A stretch of DNA of 64,000 nucleotides from Chloroflexota bacterium (GCA_030607875.1 JAUWJD010000010.1:26905-90904), one strand, 5' to 3'; shown: positions 17,756 through 26,582, numbered from the stretch's first letter. The notes: generated by a model from the letters alone, not told the origin. Numbers and translations: made by a program.

Positions 17756-19813
17756 ATGGGTACGAGCTTTGCTGCAGATCCAATGGGCTGGTTGCAGAAG
17801 AGAGCGGTGCTGATCATCGCCGCCTTGGCGCTGATCGTGCTGGCAGCGGTGGTCTGGAAAGAGCGCTCCACCGCTACGCCCCCTGCCCCGTCGCCGGCTA
17901 CGGTGGCCGGGACTGCTGTGCCAAAGCAGTGGGCCCAGGTGCCCGGCCTTTTCGATGGCCGCATCAATGCCCTGGCCATAGAAGACCCCGGTGGCATGGT
18001 AATACTCTACGCTGGCACCGAAGGCGGCGTGTTCAAGAGCTGGGATCGTGGCACGACCTGGATTCCCTGCAACAACGGCCTCAGCAACCGCCTGGTGCGT
18101 GCTCTGGCCCTGGATCCGGACGATCCTAACGTGCTGTATGCCGGCACCTGGAATGGCAAAGTGCACCTGAGCACCGATGCCGCAGCAAGCTGGCAGGAGC
18201 GCAGTGTGGGCCTGCCGCCATTCGAAATCCGGGCGCTGGCGGTGCATACCCACGATCCGCACAAGCTGTACGCTGGCACTCCTGCCGGGATCTATACCAC
18301 CACCGACCGGGGGCTGAACTGGCATGCAGCGGCTTTCCTCACCGGCACCGTGCAGTGTATGGCCATGAACCCTGACCACCCCGATAGGCTCTACGTTGGA
18401 ACAGCCGAAAACGGCATCTACAAGACCCTCGACGGCGGCGCTACCTGGTTCCAGTTGCCCGCCACCTTTGCCGACGTGACATCCCTGGTGATCCCTCCTC
18501 GCGCAACTCGTACCGTCTATGCCCTATCGGGGGGCAAAGTTTACAAGACCGAGAATGCCGGGATTTATTGGGAATACGCGGACTCGTACCGCGATCGCGC
18601 AGTGGCAACGTGCCTGGCAGTGGATCCCAAGAATGCGCAGGTAGTTTACGTCGGACTGCAGGACGGCCTGCACAAGAGCAAAGATGCTCGCCAAAGCTGG
18701 GCTCAAAGCGATGCGGGGCTAAAAAAGGAAGACAGGAAGACTGAGGTGCGGGTTATCGCTGTGGATCCGATCGACAGCGACATCCTATTTACATACGCGG
18801 TCACCCATACGCTCGCCACCGCAGAGACAGGCCAAACCGCCGCGGGTGGGCACAGAGGCAATGGAGAGTTCTTCATCAGCACAAATGCCGGAGAGACCTG
18901 GCAGCAACGCTCGATGGTTCCGGCACAGGACGAAGCCAACATCCTGGCTTTGGAGTTGGATCCCAAGGATGGCAGAACGTTCTATGCCAGTGTAGCCGGC
19001 GGGGGCCTGTACAAGACCACCGACAAAGGCGACAACTGGGAACACGTGGGAGAGCCACTGCCGGCCGCCTGGATCACCGCCGTCGCAGTGGATGCAGTGA
19101 ACACACGGCGAGTGTATGTGGGCATTTGGGAAGGCTTTGTTTTCAAGAGCAGCGATGGCGGAGAGACCTGGGCTCCAGCAGGCAGCGTCTCCGAAGCGCA
19201 GATCAGTGACTTGGCTGTCGATCCAGAGCAGCCGGAGCGCATCTATGCCGGCACCCTGGGAGAAGGGCTTTTCCGCTCCGATGATGAAGGCTGGCAATGG
19301 ACCTACAAAGGGGATGACATTGGCAAAAAAGTGCAGCGCATCGTAGTTGATCCGCGAGGGCCGCAAACTACCGTTTATGTGCTCACTGAGAATGGGGTGT
19401 TCAGGAGTCACGATGCTGGAGAGAGCTGGGAATCCTACCTGTTCTCGGTGGCCGATATCGCTCCTTCCATCAAAGGCGGGTTGTTCCAGCCGGTTGTGGT
19501 GCCACGCGCTGATCCTGGCTATGTAACAGGAATGGGTCTGGAGGGAGCTATTGTGGTGCGGCCGCAGCAGATGGTTCCTGGGGTTGAACTGAAGGGGCTG
19601 ATGGTAAGCCCGGCAATCCCTACAGACTTTTACGTGCTGGCTGAGGGCCAAGGCGTAATCCGGTTTACGAACTCGGGTACACGTCAGACACCGTTAGGGC
19701 CCGGCCTGGAGGGGCTGGAACTGCGGGCGCTGGCACTCAGTCCAGACGATTCCAACCTGATCCTGGTTGGGACGGACCGGGGCATCTACCGCTATCAACC
19801 AAGTGACGAATAG
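17756..19813 (+). CDS. Membrane-anchored Asp-box (BNR / sortilin-like) beta-propeller protein
   Basis: A 685-residue protein. A single membrane anchor (about 17-35) is followed by a Pro/Ala linker, so the rest is extracytosolic. The body has at least eight repeats of the Asp-box type, seen as S-x-D-x-G-x-T-W variants: SWDRGTTW, TTDRGLNW, TLDGGATW, STNAGETW, TTDKGDNW, SSDGGETW, SDDEGWQW and SHDAGESW. Each follows a YAGT-like strand. This folds as one or two beta-propellers, as in BNR glycosidases, sortilins and Ycf48-type assembly factors. No catalytic residues of sialidases were recognised, so a binding or scaffolding role is as likely as hydrolysis. Free-standing transcription unit with its own promoter and terminator. 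Confidence 0.85.
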   Translation: MGTSFAADPMGWLQKRAVLIIAALALIVLAAVVWKERSTATPPAPSPATVAGTAVPKQWAQVPGLFDGRINALAIEDPGGMVILYAGTEGGVFKSWDRGTTWIPCNNGLSNRLVRALALDPDDPNVLYAGTWNGKVHLSTDAAASWQERSVGLPPFEIRALAVHTHDPHKLYAGTPAGIYTTTDRGLNWHAAAFLTGTVQCMAMNPDHPDRLYVGTAENGIYKTLDGGATWFQLPATFADVTSLVIPPRATRTVYALSGGKVYKTENAGIYWEYADSYRDRAVATCLAVDPKNAQVVYVGLQDGLHKSKDARQSWAQSDAGLKKEDRKTEVRVIAVDPIDSDILFTYAVTHTLATAETGQTAAGGHRGNGEFFISTNAGETWQQRSMVPAQDEANILALELDPKDGRTFYASVAGGGLYKTTDKGDNWEHVGEPLPAAWITAVAVDAVNTRRVYVGIWEGFVFKSSDGGETWAPAGSVSEAQISDLAVDPEQPERIYAGTLGEGLFRSDDEGWQWTYKGDDIGKKVQRIVVDPRGPQTTVYVLTENGVFRSHDAGESWESYLFSVADIAPSIKGGLFQPVVVPRADPGYVTGMGLEGAIVVRPQQMVPGVELKGLMVSPAIPTDFYVLAEGQGVIRFTNSGTRQTPLGPGLEGLELRALALSPDDSNLILVGTDRGIYRYQPSDE

Positions 19814-19845
19814 AAAATGATAAATGACAGTAGCTACGCACTTGA

Positions 19846-19925
19846 GGACTGGCAGTCCCGGCTGATTTACGAGTTAGCTCTGTCGAGTCTCGAGGCTGTG
19901 TGCAATGATTCAGGACTGCCAGTCC
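19846..19925. repeat. Pair of palindromes forming an inverted repeat
   Basis: GGACTGGCAGTCC (19846-19858) and GGACTGCCAGTCC (19913-19925) are reverse complements of each other, and each is itself a palindrome around one central base. They flank 54 bases in the 3' spacer of the Asp-box gene. Confidence 0.8.
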
Positions 19926-19931
19926 GAAATT

Positions 19932-19970
19932 GAGGCGTTCGCGACTTGATAGGTCGCGAACGCCTCTTGT
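19932..19970 (+). terminator. Strong terminator after the Asp-box gene
   Basis: A perfect 14-bp stem (GAGGCGTTCGCGAC / GTCGCGAACGCCTC) with a 7-base loop, followed by TTGTT. It lies 119 bases past the stop. The convergent gene ends 300 bases further on, so it may serve both directions. Confidence 0.8.
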
Positions 19971-20037
19971 TCAACAGGCTGGTCTCGTCTGCGTGGGACG
20001 AATGGCAATTGGTGCATCACCAACAGCCGGACGATTC

Positions 20038-20083
20038 ACTGCTTCGTGCACCGAGGGTTGTCAAGAAACCCCTTGGCTCGATT
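20038..20083 (-). repeat. Dispersed repeat A (copy 2, inverted)
   Basis: Reverse complement of the sequence at 2611-2654, with a 3-4 base indel in the middle. It lies 100 bases from a copy of repeat B, in the 449-base spacer between converging genes. No gene is seen in this spacer. Confidence 0.75.
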
Positions 20084-20186
20084 ATCGCATGGAAACGACT
20101 GCCTGAGTTCAGCAATCCCGTCGAGCCATTCCGTCGGTGCCATCGCCTGCGGCGAGACCTTCGGCGGGACCCTTCGGCCGTCGCCC

Positions 20187-20230
20187 GTCGCCCGCAGGTG
20201 CCCACGGGGCATGCAGAGCACGAACTGTTG
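20187..20230 (+). repeat. Dispersed repeat B (copy 2)
   Basis: GTCGCCCGCAGGTGCCCACG, then GGGCATGCAGAGCACGAACTGTTG. The first 35 bases are identical to 60130-60164 and to the reverse complement at 10.7 kb, apart from a local doubling there. Confidence 0.85.
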
Positions 20231-20262
20231 ACGCAGTACCCTGTAGTCATTGGGATTTGAGG

Positions 20263-21954
20263 CTACTTGCCTTTTTCCGCCTCCATCTTCTTCACTTCCT
20301 CTGCGACCAGCATACGGCGCAAGATCTTGCCGACGATGGTCTTGGGCAGTTCCGTGCGGAACTCGACGGCGGTGGGCACCTTGTACTTGGCTATCTTGTC
20401 CTTGCAGAAGGCGATAATCTCCTCCTCCGTGGCTGTCTGGCCCTCTTTGAGGATGATGTAGGCCTTGACCGTCTCGCCGCGATAGGGGTCGGGAATGCCC
20501 GCAACCACTGCCTCCATGACTTTGGGATGCTCGTAGAGCACTTCTTCCACGTCACGCGGGTAGATGTTGAAACCACCGGCGATGATCATGTCCTTCTTGC
20601 GGTCCACAATCTGGAAGTAGCCGTCTTCGTCCATCTTGGCAATGTCGCCGGTGTACAGCCAGCCCTTCCGCAGGGCGATGGCTGTCTCTTCGGGCATGTT
20701 CCAGTAGCCCTTCATCACCTGCGGCCCACGGATGATCAGCTCGCCGATCTCCCCAACGCCCAGTTCTTTCTCACCCGTTTCCAGGTCCACAATCTTGGCC
20801 TCGGTATCCGGCCAGGGCAGACCAATGGTACCGATCCTATTGTCGCCATAGACCGGATTGGCGTGGGTGACCGGCGAAGCCTCGCTCAAACCATAGCCTT
20901 CCACCAGCCGTGCGCCAGTCAACTCCTGGAATCTCTTCTGCACTTGGACCGGCAGGCCAGACGCGCCACTCATGCAGGCGCGGATTGAGCTGACGTCGTA
21001 CTTCTCGATCCCCGGGAAGTTGTTAAAAGCCACGTACTGCGTGGGCACGCCAGGGAAGAGGGTCGGGTGGTGCTTGTTGATGTTCTTCATGATGTCAGCA
21101 TAGTCGCGCGGGTTGGGAATGAGCAGCATGGCCGCCGCAGAATACACCGCCAGGTTCATGCAGGTGGTCATGCCGTAACTGTGGTACAGCGGCAGGGCTG
21201 TGAGCACAACCTCTTTGGTTTCCTGGATGTCATGCATCCAGTGCCGACAGGCCACGCAGTTGGCCATCAGGTTGGAGTGGGTGAGTTCGGCCCCTTTCGG
21301 TACACCGGTGGTGCCACCCGTGTACAGGAAGCAGGCCGTGTCGCTGGGCTTTACTTCCACCGGCTTGGGTTTGGCTGGGGCCTTGTCCAACAAATCCTGG
21401 AACCAGTAGGTGTTGGCGTCGCCGGAGATGTCCTGTCGGTGCCCGCCCTTCTTCTCCTTGGCAAGGGTGAAGAGCAGCTTGATCAACGGTGGGAAATACT
21501 CCTTGATGTTGGTCACAATCGCATGCTTGAGCGGCGTGTTGGCACGCACCTGCTTGAGGATGGGATAGAAACCACTCATTACTACCATGGTCTCTGCTCC
21601 CGAATCCTTGAGCTGATGCTCCACCTCGCGTGCTGCGTAGAGAGGATTAAAAGTCACCACAATGGCCCCCGCTTTGAGTGCGCCATAGTAGCTGATGATG
21701 AACTGGGGACAGTTGGCCGTGTAGATGGCCACACGGTCACCCTTCTTGACACCCAGTTGCTGTAGGGCTGCAGCAAAGCGGTCGACCCGCTCGTTCAACT
21801 GCCCATAGGTCATCTTGGCATTCATAAGGATCGTTGCCGTGGCGTCGGGGTACTTGCGCGCCGTTTCTTCAAGGTTGGTGTGCAGAGGACGGTCGGGGTA
21901 CTCAATCGTGGGCGGAACTTGGGGCTCGTAATTCTTCAGCCAGGGCTTTTCCAT
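20263..21954 (-). CDS. Long-chain fatty acid-CoA ligase
   Basis: A 563-residue AMP-forming acyl-CoA synthetase. The P-loop-like motif YTGGTTGVPKGAELTH, the GYGLSEASPV adenine motif and the C-terminal GEIGELIIRGPQVMKGYW...TGD(I) and NIYPRDVEEV elements are all present; the catalytic lysine lies in LPKTIVGKILRR. It activates fatty acids to acyl-CoA at the cost of ATP to AMP, feeding beta-oxidation encoded further along. ATG 21954 is preceded by AAGGAGG; three upstream ATGs lack this. It has a good promoter of its own. A paralogue lies at 33847. Chain-length preference cannot be read. Confidence 0.93.
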   Translation of the reverse strand: MEKPWLKNYEPQVPPTIEYPDRPLHTNLEETARKYPDATATILMNAKMTYGQLNERVDRFAAALQQLGVKKGDRVAIYTANCPQFIISYYGALKAGAIVVTFNPLYAAREVEHQLKDSGAETMVVMSGFYPILKQVRANTPLKHAIVTNIKEYFPPLIKLLFTLAKEKKGGHRQDISGDANTYWFQDLLDKAPAKPKPVEVKPSDTACFLYTGGTTGVPKGAELTHSNLMANCVACRHWMHDIQETKEVVLTALPLYHSYGMTTCMNLAVYSAAAMLLIPNPRDYADIMKNINKHHPTLFPGVPTQYVAFNNFPGIEKYDVSSIRACMSGASGLPVQVQKRFQELTGARLVEGYGLSEASPVTHANPVYGDNRIGTIGLPWPDTEAKIVDLETGEKELGVGEIGELIIRGPQVMKGYWNMPEETAIALRKGWLYTGDIAKMDEDGYFQIVDRKKDMIIAGGFNIYPRDVEEVLYEHPKVMEAVVAGIPDPYRGETVKAYIILKEGQTATEEEIIAFCKDKIAKYKVPTAVEFRTELPKTIVGKILRRMLVAEEVKKMEAEKGK

Positions 21955-22009
21955 GGTCTCCTCCCTCCTTGGGGTAATCATGTGCGACATCGACACGAGT
22001 GACGTGCAT

Positions 22010-22037
22010 ACTATACCACGACTTTGTAACTTGTCAA
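22010..22037 (-). promoter_or_regulatory. Sigma-70 type promoter of the acyl-CoA ligase gene
   Basis: TTGACA (22032-22037) and TATAGT (22010-22015) on the minus strand, 16 bases apart and 56 bases before the ATG. Together with its position just past the 2-hydroxyacyl-CoA dehydratase group it shows the ligase gene is separately transcribed. Confidence 0.8.
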
Positions 22038-22062
22038 AGAATCAACAGGTTCCTGGCAAGGC

Positions 22063-22851
22063 TCACCTCCTCCCCTTCTGCACCGCGTAAAGCGCAGCTC
22101 CCAAGGCTCCCACAGTCTGGGGGTCGGAAGGCACCGTGATCTGCTCGGCGCTTACCTTCTCCAGCGCAGTGATGACCCCCACGTTGAGCGCAACGCCACC
22201 AGTGAGCATCACCTCTGGCTCCAGGCTAACGCGCGTCGCCAGTCCCAAGACACGACTGGCGATCGCCTGGTGCAGTCCAGCAGCAACGTCTGGCTTCAGC
22301 GCCCCGCGAGCGATGTGCGAAATCGCCTCTGACTCGGCGAAAACGGTGCAGGTGCTGCTGATCGAAACGGCATGCTCCGATTGGCAAGCCAGAGCTCCCA
22401 GCTCTGCGATGGGCACATCCAGTGCAGCAGCCATTACCTCCAGAAAACGTCCAGTGCCTGCTGCGCACTTGTCGTTCATAGCAAAATCGAGCACCCGCCC
22501 GTTCGAATCCAGGCGGATGGCTTTGCTGTCCTGCCCGCCGATGTCAATCACCGTCCGTACAGCTGGACACAGGTGGAACGCCCCACGGGCATGGCAGGAG
22601 ATCTCGGAGATCTCTTCGTCGGCGGCGTCGAAACGCACACGCCCGTACCCGGTTACCACCGTATAGGCTACCTCGGCCACGGTGAGCTGGCACCCGCCCA
22701 ACAGACGAGTCACCAGGGCCTCTGCTGCTTCCTGCCCACCATAGCCAGAGGGCACCACGCCCCTTGCCAACCGGTTCAGATCGACATCCACCAGCATCGC
22801 TTTGACAGTGAGCGATCCTATGTCTATTCCCAGGAAATACGATCCTGACAC
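22063..22851 (-). CDS. 2-hydroxyacyl-CoA dehydratase activator (BadF/HgdC family ATPase)
   Basis: A 262-residue ASKHA-fold ATPase. DIGSLTVKAML (10-20) and DIGGQDSKAI are phosphate motifs; the two cysteines in KCAAGTGRFLE and SSTCTVFAESE bind the shared [4Fe-4S] cluster of the dimer. The protein uses ATP to inject one high-energy electron into the dehydratase, starting radical dehydration of a 2-hydroxyacyl-CoA. Its start overlaps the preceding dehydratase subunit gene by 28 bases, the tight coupling expected. Related activators serve benzoyl-CoA reductases, but those have different partner subunits. Confidence 0.92.
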   Translation of the reverse strand: MSGSYFLGIDIGSLTVKAMLVDVDLNRLARGVVPSGYGGQEAAEALVTRLLGGCQLTVAEVAYTVVTGYGRVRFDAADEEISEISCHARGAFHLCPAVRTVIDIGGQDSKAIRLDSNGRVLDFAMNDKCAAGTGRFLEVMAAALDVPIAELGALACQSEHAVSISSTCTVFAESEAISHIARGALKPDVAAGLHQAIASRVLGLATRVSLEPEVMLTGGVALNVGVITALEKVSAEQITVPSDPQTVGALGAALYAVQKGRR

Positions 22852-24077
22852 CCTGCCGCCAGTGTTTCCATAAAGGCCTGAATGCGAGTCCTTACTGCTT
22901 CACGGGCAAAGCTGCGTGCATCACACATGTCTGACTCGATGATCAGACCCGGCACGCCCGTGCGCTCTGTGACGGCGCGCTTGATCACATACTGTCCCAA
23001 GGAGTAGGGTTTGCAACTGCGATTGTTGTGCATCACAAAACCATCTACATTATACTCCGAAACCAGGCCAGCCGTCATGTCAACCCGGTACTCCAGACTC
23101 TGGTTGAGGAAAACAGTAGCGTATGCCGTCGCCAGCCCTTCCAGCGGTTCGCCAAGAGGAACGGCTTGCGACCAGCCGCCGGTGTACGTATCAACGACAA
23201 AGCAGGCGCCATAATCCACAAAGTAGCTGTAGAAACGATAGAGGTGATGCCAGATGGCGATATTGTCCCACAGCAGGCGGTACCTTTCCTCCGGGATTGC
23301 CCCTACGCCGTTCCGCACACGCTCCTCTACCTCCGCCTTCAAGTGCCGGTAGAAGCGTACCGCGCCTCGCTCGCCACGCAGCACAACAATCGGCGCCATG
23401 TTCACGAACAGGTCCGGGACATTCAGCGGCGACGGCCGCGCCTTGCACAGTGCCCGGATCTCACCCCACAGTTCCACAGCCTGGTTTGCCAGATGGATGA
23501 CTTGCTCGAGGCGCTTGAGCTTCAAGCGGCGGCCTGTCGTGGTCTCCAAGAAATCAATCATCTCGGCCAACTGCGCCTTGACGTACACCTGCATCTGCGG
23601 TGAGAAGCCATTGTGGATAAAGGGCGCATCCAGTACAAAGAGAGGTAGATCATAGTGCTGGGCTACCGCTTCGTACCACTTTACGACGGTGCCACAGATG
23701 TTGTTGCAGCAAATGAGCAGGTCTGGCTTGGGCAGGCCACCCATCGGTGCGCTTTGGCTGTCAAACATTGAGCCCAGGTGGCTGCGAGCGTAAGAGCAGA
23801 GGTCAGGCGAATAGCCCCGCGCTTCCGCCGCCTGGCAGAGGGGCACGGCCTGTTTCCGCGCGCCGCACAGAGCGCCATAGTTCTCCGGGTACACGGCAAA
23901 GATGCCCATGGCGCGCAGTATCTCCACTGGCGCGCCGCTAGTCACCCAGGCCAGTGGCCGCCCCAGGCGCAGGTAGCGCGCACTGGTGTAGTGCGCCTGC
24001 ATCAGCCGCTGCAATTCGACAGCCGTTCTGAGTTTCTTGTAGCGCTTCCTAGCCACTTTGCTGTTCCAGCATCTCAA
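22824..24077 (-). CDS. 2-hydroxyacyl-CoA dehydratase subunit (HgdB/FldB-like)
   Basis: A protein of up to 417 residues of the dehydratase D-component family. It carries the cysteine-containing regions typical of these cluster-binding subunits: YSPDLCSYARSHLG, LLICCNNICGTVVKWYE and near the end NNRSCKPYS...SDMCDARSF. With the neighbouring subunit it forms the heterodimer that removes water from 2-hydroxyacyl-CoA after activation. Starts overlap the upstream gene; a GTG at 24056 (VARKRYKK) is as likely as 24077. The substrate (2-hydroxyglutaryl-, lactyl- or aryl-lactyl-CoA) cannot be read from sequence. Confidence 0.85.
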   Translation of the reverse strand: MRCWNSKVARKRYKKLRTAVELQRLMQAHYTSARYLRLGRPLAWVTSGAPVEILRAMGIFAVYPENYGALCGARKQAVPLCQAAEARGYSPDLCSYARSHLGSMFDSQSAPMGGLPKPDLLICCNNICGTVVKWYEAVAQHYDLPLFVLDAPFIHNGFSPQMQVYVKAQLAEMIDFLETTTGRRLKLKRLEQVIHLANQAVELWGEIRALCKARPSPLNVPDLFVNMAPIVVLRGERGAVRFYRHLKAEVEERVRNGVGAIPEERYRLLWDNIAIWHHLYRFYSYFVDYGACFVVDTYTGGWSQAVPLGEPLEGLATAYATVFLNQSLEYRVDMTAGLVSEYNVDGFVMHNNRSCKPYSLGQYVIKRAVTERTGVPGLIIESDMCDARSFAREAVRTRIQAFMETLAAGCQDRISWE

Positions 24078-25179
24078 TGAACGCCTGCAAGCGGGTGCGC
24101 AATTGGCCCGTGGGGGTTGAAACCTCCGTCTCGATCATCAGGTGTGGCATTGCGGCGCGGTCAAGCGTTTTGGCCAGCGCCACGTAATCGAAAGCATGGG
24201 GATCGCAGAACTTGGGCATTACAAAGATCACGCCGTGCGCCTCTGTGTCGTCCAGCAGCCGGAGCAGGCGTTGAGCACGTGGCTGCGCTGCACCATGCTT
24301 CACCGGGCAGGGAGCGCGCTGCAAGTAACGCTCCGCCAGTGCCGCAAATGGCTCCATCGTCTCATCCACCAGCACATCGAAATAGCGACTGCCAGTGCAC
24401 AGATCATCCCCAACCACCTGGCCGCCCAGCTCGTCAATCAACCGCAGTAGCACAGGGTCATCGAGAAGCGCACCGACCAGGATCAGTGCCGGCCCTCGGC
24501 CTTGGGCTTCCGCTGCGTCCTCGATATCACGCAGGGCCGACTGCAGCAAAGCGCTGTGCTCCTCCACCGGCATCAACATGCCGGCAATGGTCAGCGACCA
24601 CAATTGCTCGGCAGTGAAGCGCGTGCGCTGTTCGTAGAGCTGGGACAACAGCCGCCGCTGCTCGTTGTAGAGCGCAATGCTCGCACGCAGCGATTCCTCA
24701 GCCACCGTGGAGCCAAAATCGGACTGCAGAACCACTGCCAGTTGGCGCAGCTCGGCCACCCAATAGCTGCGTACACTCGGACCGCTCAGCACCGTGGGCA
24801 GCGAGAAAGGGACAACCTCGAACCGCGTCTCGGCCATGCGCCACACGTCAGCCAGACATTGCATCGTGTCGCAGGTGTGGGCAAACAGCACACCCTCGAG
24901 AAAATCAAGCTCACCACACAGCATCCGCTCGGTGACGGCCCGGGCCAGAGCACAAGCAAAGGTAGGCAGGTGGGCATTTGCCAGGCTGACCGGTCCCGAC
25001 AACTGCATCAGCCGAACCGGGGTGAAACCCGCTGCGTGCAGCACCTCCAGTGGTGTGTACGTACACAGGTAGCCAAAAGCGCGGCGACCAGGGTAGCGTG
25101 TCTCCCAGTCACGATAGGGGTTGGTGAAAAAATCCATAAGATGCTGAACGCTCCGCTCTCGAGCCCTCGTCAATGTCAC
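24049..25179 (-). CDS. 2-hydroxyacyl-CoA dehydratase subunit (HgdA/FldC-like)
   Basis: A protein of up to 376 residues of the same dehydratase family, with FGYLCTYTPLEVLHAAGF near the start, FAHTCDTMQCLADVW, and the C-terminal pattern MPKFCDPHAFDY...MIETEVSTPTGQL. The paired cysteines are cluster ligands in known enzymes. It is the first gene of the three-gene dehydratase module. The GTG at 25179 has no clear ribosome binding site; an ATG at 25137 (MDFFTNPYRDW) is an alternative. An MBL-fold gene lies 64 bases upstream on the same strand. Confidence 0.85.
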   Translation of the reverse strand: MTLTRARERSVQHLMDFFTNPYRDWETRYPGRRAFGYLCTYTPLEVLHAAGFTPVRLMQLSGPVSLANAHLPTFACALARAVTERMLCGELDFLEGVLFAHTCDTMQCLADVWRMAETRFEVVPFSLPTVLSGPSVRSYWVAELRQLAVVLQSDFGSTVAEESLRASIALYNEQRRLLSQLYEQRTRFTAEQLWSLTIAGMLMPVEEHSALLQSALRDIEDAAEAQGRGPALILVGALLDDPVLLRLIDELGGQVVGDDLCTGSRYFDVLVDETMEPFAALAERYLQRAPCPVKHGAAQPRAQRLLRLLDDTEAHGVIFVMPKFCDPHAFDYVALAKTLDRAAMPHLMIETEVSTPTGQLRTRLQAFIEMLEQQSG

Positions 25180-25243
25180 CCATCTACGCCATCAAGTGTA
25201 CTGCGTACCACACCAACTGCCATGCAAGCCTTCTCCGTGCCCT

Positions 25244-26047
25244 TTAGGCTGCTCGCAGGTAGGACTTGATGAGATGACTCCCCCGAAAGTGCCCCAGCGT
25301 CAGGTAGGTGATGAATGGCTCCCGCCCCAGAACTTGGCGCTTGATTGCTGGAACATCCAAACCCTCGGCGTGCAAACGGCGCACCTCTGCCCCAAGTGCT
25401 TCCAGGTGTTCGATCTTGCGTTGAATACCCGCTACAGGGTTGCTGCGTACCGTGCCGCTTCCAGGGAACAGCCGGCTCAAAGGAAGAGCTGCCAGCTTCT
25501 TCAGCGAGTCGATTATGGCACAGATGTCATAGTCAGGCCTCGCCGCACGGTCCCTGCCACCAATATACGCATCCCCAGAGAAGAGCCAACCCTGCTGCGG
25601 TTCGTAGAGACAAACGTGGTCTGCGCTGTGTCCCGGAGTGTGGATGACTCGGAAACGGTAGTGAGCCGTCTCTACCCACTTACCTACAGGGTTCGCATGC
25701 GAGGGATCAGGCCATCCCCAAAAGAACCGACGATAGAGCTGCAGATGCTGCAGCCTGGGATTGGCCAGAATCGGCACGGCCAGAGCGTGGGCGCGGACCA
25801 CAACCCCTCTTGTCCGCTGCAGCAGGCCATTGGCACCAACGTGGTCCTCGTGACTGTGGGTATTGACGACCTGTTCCAGCGGCAACGAGGCCAGTGCTCT
25901 GCCCAGCTCCTCCGCGGTGAAGGCGCATCCCGTGTCAACCAGCAGGCCTTCCACCCAATACGCCGCCGCGTGGTATACCGTTCGCCCAAGGATCGAACGG
26001 GCGCAAAGGAACTTGACCACGGGACCATGTTGCGCAATTCTCAGCAT
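25244..26047 (-). CDS. Metallo-beta-lactamase fold hydrolase
   Basis: A 267-residue single-domain MBL protein with the metal site THSHEDHVG (62-70), a conserved TPGHSADHVCLY with the later ligands, then FSGDAYIGG. Spacing fits glyoxalase II-like or acyl-thioester hydrolases. It lies 22 bases after the thioesterase gene and 64 before the dehydratase module, so it may hydrolyse a CoA or glutathione-type thioester in that pathway; this is inference. Confidence 0.82.
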   Translation of the reverse strand: MLRIAQHGPVVKFLCARSILGRTVYHAAAYWVEGLLVDTGCAFTAEELGRALASLPLEQVVNTHSHEDHVGANGLLQRTRGVVVRAHALAVPILANPRLQHLQLYRRFFWGWPDPSHANPVGKWVETAHYRFRVIHTPGHSADHVCLYEPQQGWLFSGDAYIGGRDRAARPDYDICAIIDSLKKLAALPLSRLFPGSGTVRSNPVAGIQRKIEHLEALGAEVRRLHAEGLDVPAIKRQVLGREPFITYLTLGHFRGSHLIKSYLRAA

Positions 26048-26068
26048 GGAGTTACTCGGACACAGGAG

Positions 26069-26506
26069 TCATAGACTGGATGGAGCAGCCGCCGCAGACA
26101 GCGTCTCTCGTATCTCTGGCGGCAAACGGATTGGGCGCATGGTATCAAGGTCCACAGCAACCTGAACAGTGCGACCGTCAGCAATCAAACGTCCATCTTT
26201 CCCACGCACAATCTGGTAGGCAAAAGCAAAGCTCGTGCGACGGACGTCCTCCGGCCAGGTGCGGATCACAAGCAGGTCATCGAAGCGCGCCGGCGAACGG
26301 TAGCGGCACGAGGCCTCGACGACTACTATGCCCCAATCGGAATGATTCCAATGGCTGGGATCAAAGCCCAAGGCACGAAGATAGTTCACCCGTCCCACTT
26401 CCATGTACACAAAATGATTGGCATAGTAGACTACGCCCTCAGCATCGGGCTCGGCGTAGCGCACGCGGATCTCGGATTCGACCACACGCGCCTGACTCAC
26501 GTCCAC
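26069..26506 (-). CDS. Acyl-CoA thioesterase, 4HBT hotdog fold (YbgC/FadM-like)
   Basis: A 145-residue hotdog protein. RVRYAEPDAEGVVYYANHFVYME holds the family's catalytic aspartate position (D near residue 19) and the YYANH loop. It releases free acids from acyl-CoA. GTG 26506 is chosen since GGAGAG precedes it by 9 bases; the open frame extends further upstream but runs through the etfA terminator and the end of etfA, so a longer form is unlikely. Followed after 21 bases by an MBL-fold gene. Confidence 0.85.
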   Translation of the reverse strand: MDVSQARVVESEIRVRYAEPDAEGVVYYANHFVYMEVGRVNYLRALGFDPSHWNHSDWGIVVVEASCRYRSPARFDDLLVIRTWPEDVRRTSFAFAYQIVRGKDGRLIADGRTVQVAVDLDTMRPIRLPPEIRETLSAAAAPSSL

Positions 26507-26536
26507 CTCGTCCAGCTCTCCTGTCCCCGTCTCATA

Positions 26537-26572
26537 AAGCCCCCAAAGGTTTTCGAAAACCTTTGGGGGCTT
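26537..26572 (-). terminator. 36-bp perfect palindrome: terminator after etfA
   Basis: AAGCCCCCAAAGGTTTTCGA and its mirror form an uninterrupted 18+18 palindrome. It starts 11 bases after the etfA stop and is followed on the minus strand by TTTAT. It should end the etfA message, with some read-through into the thioesterase gene. Confidence 0.88.
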
Positions 26573-26582
26573 GGTCAAAGCG

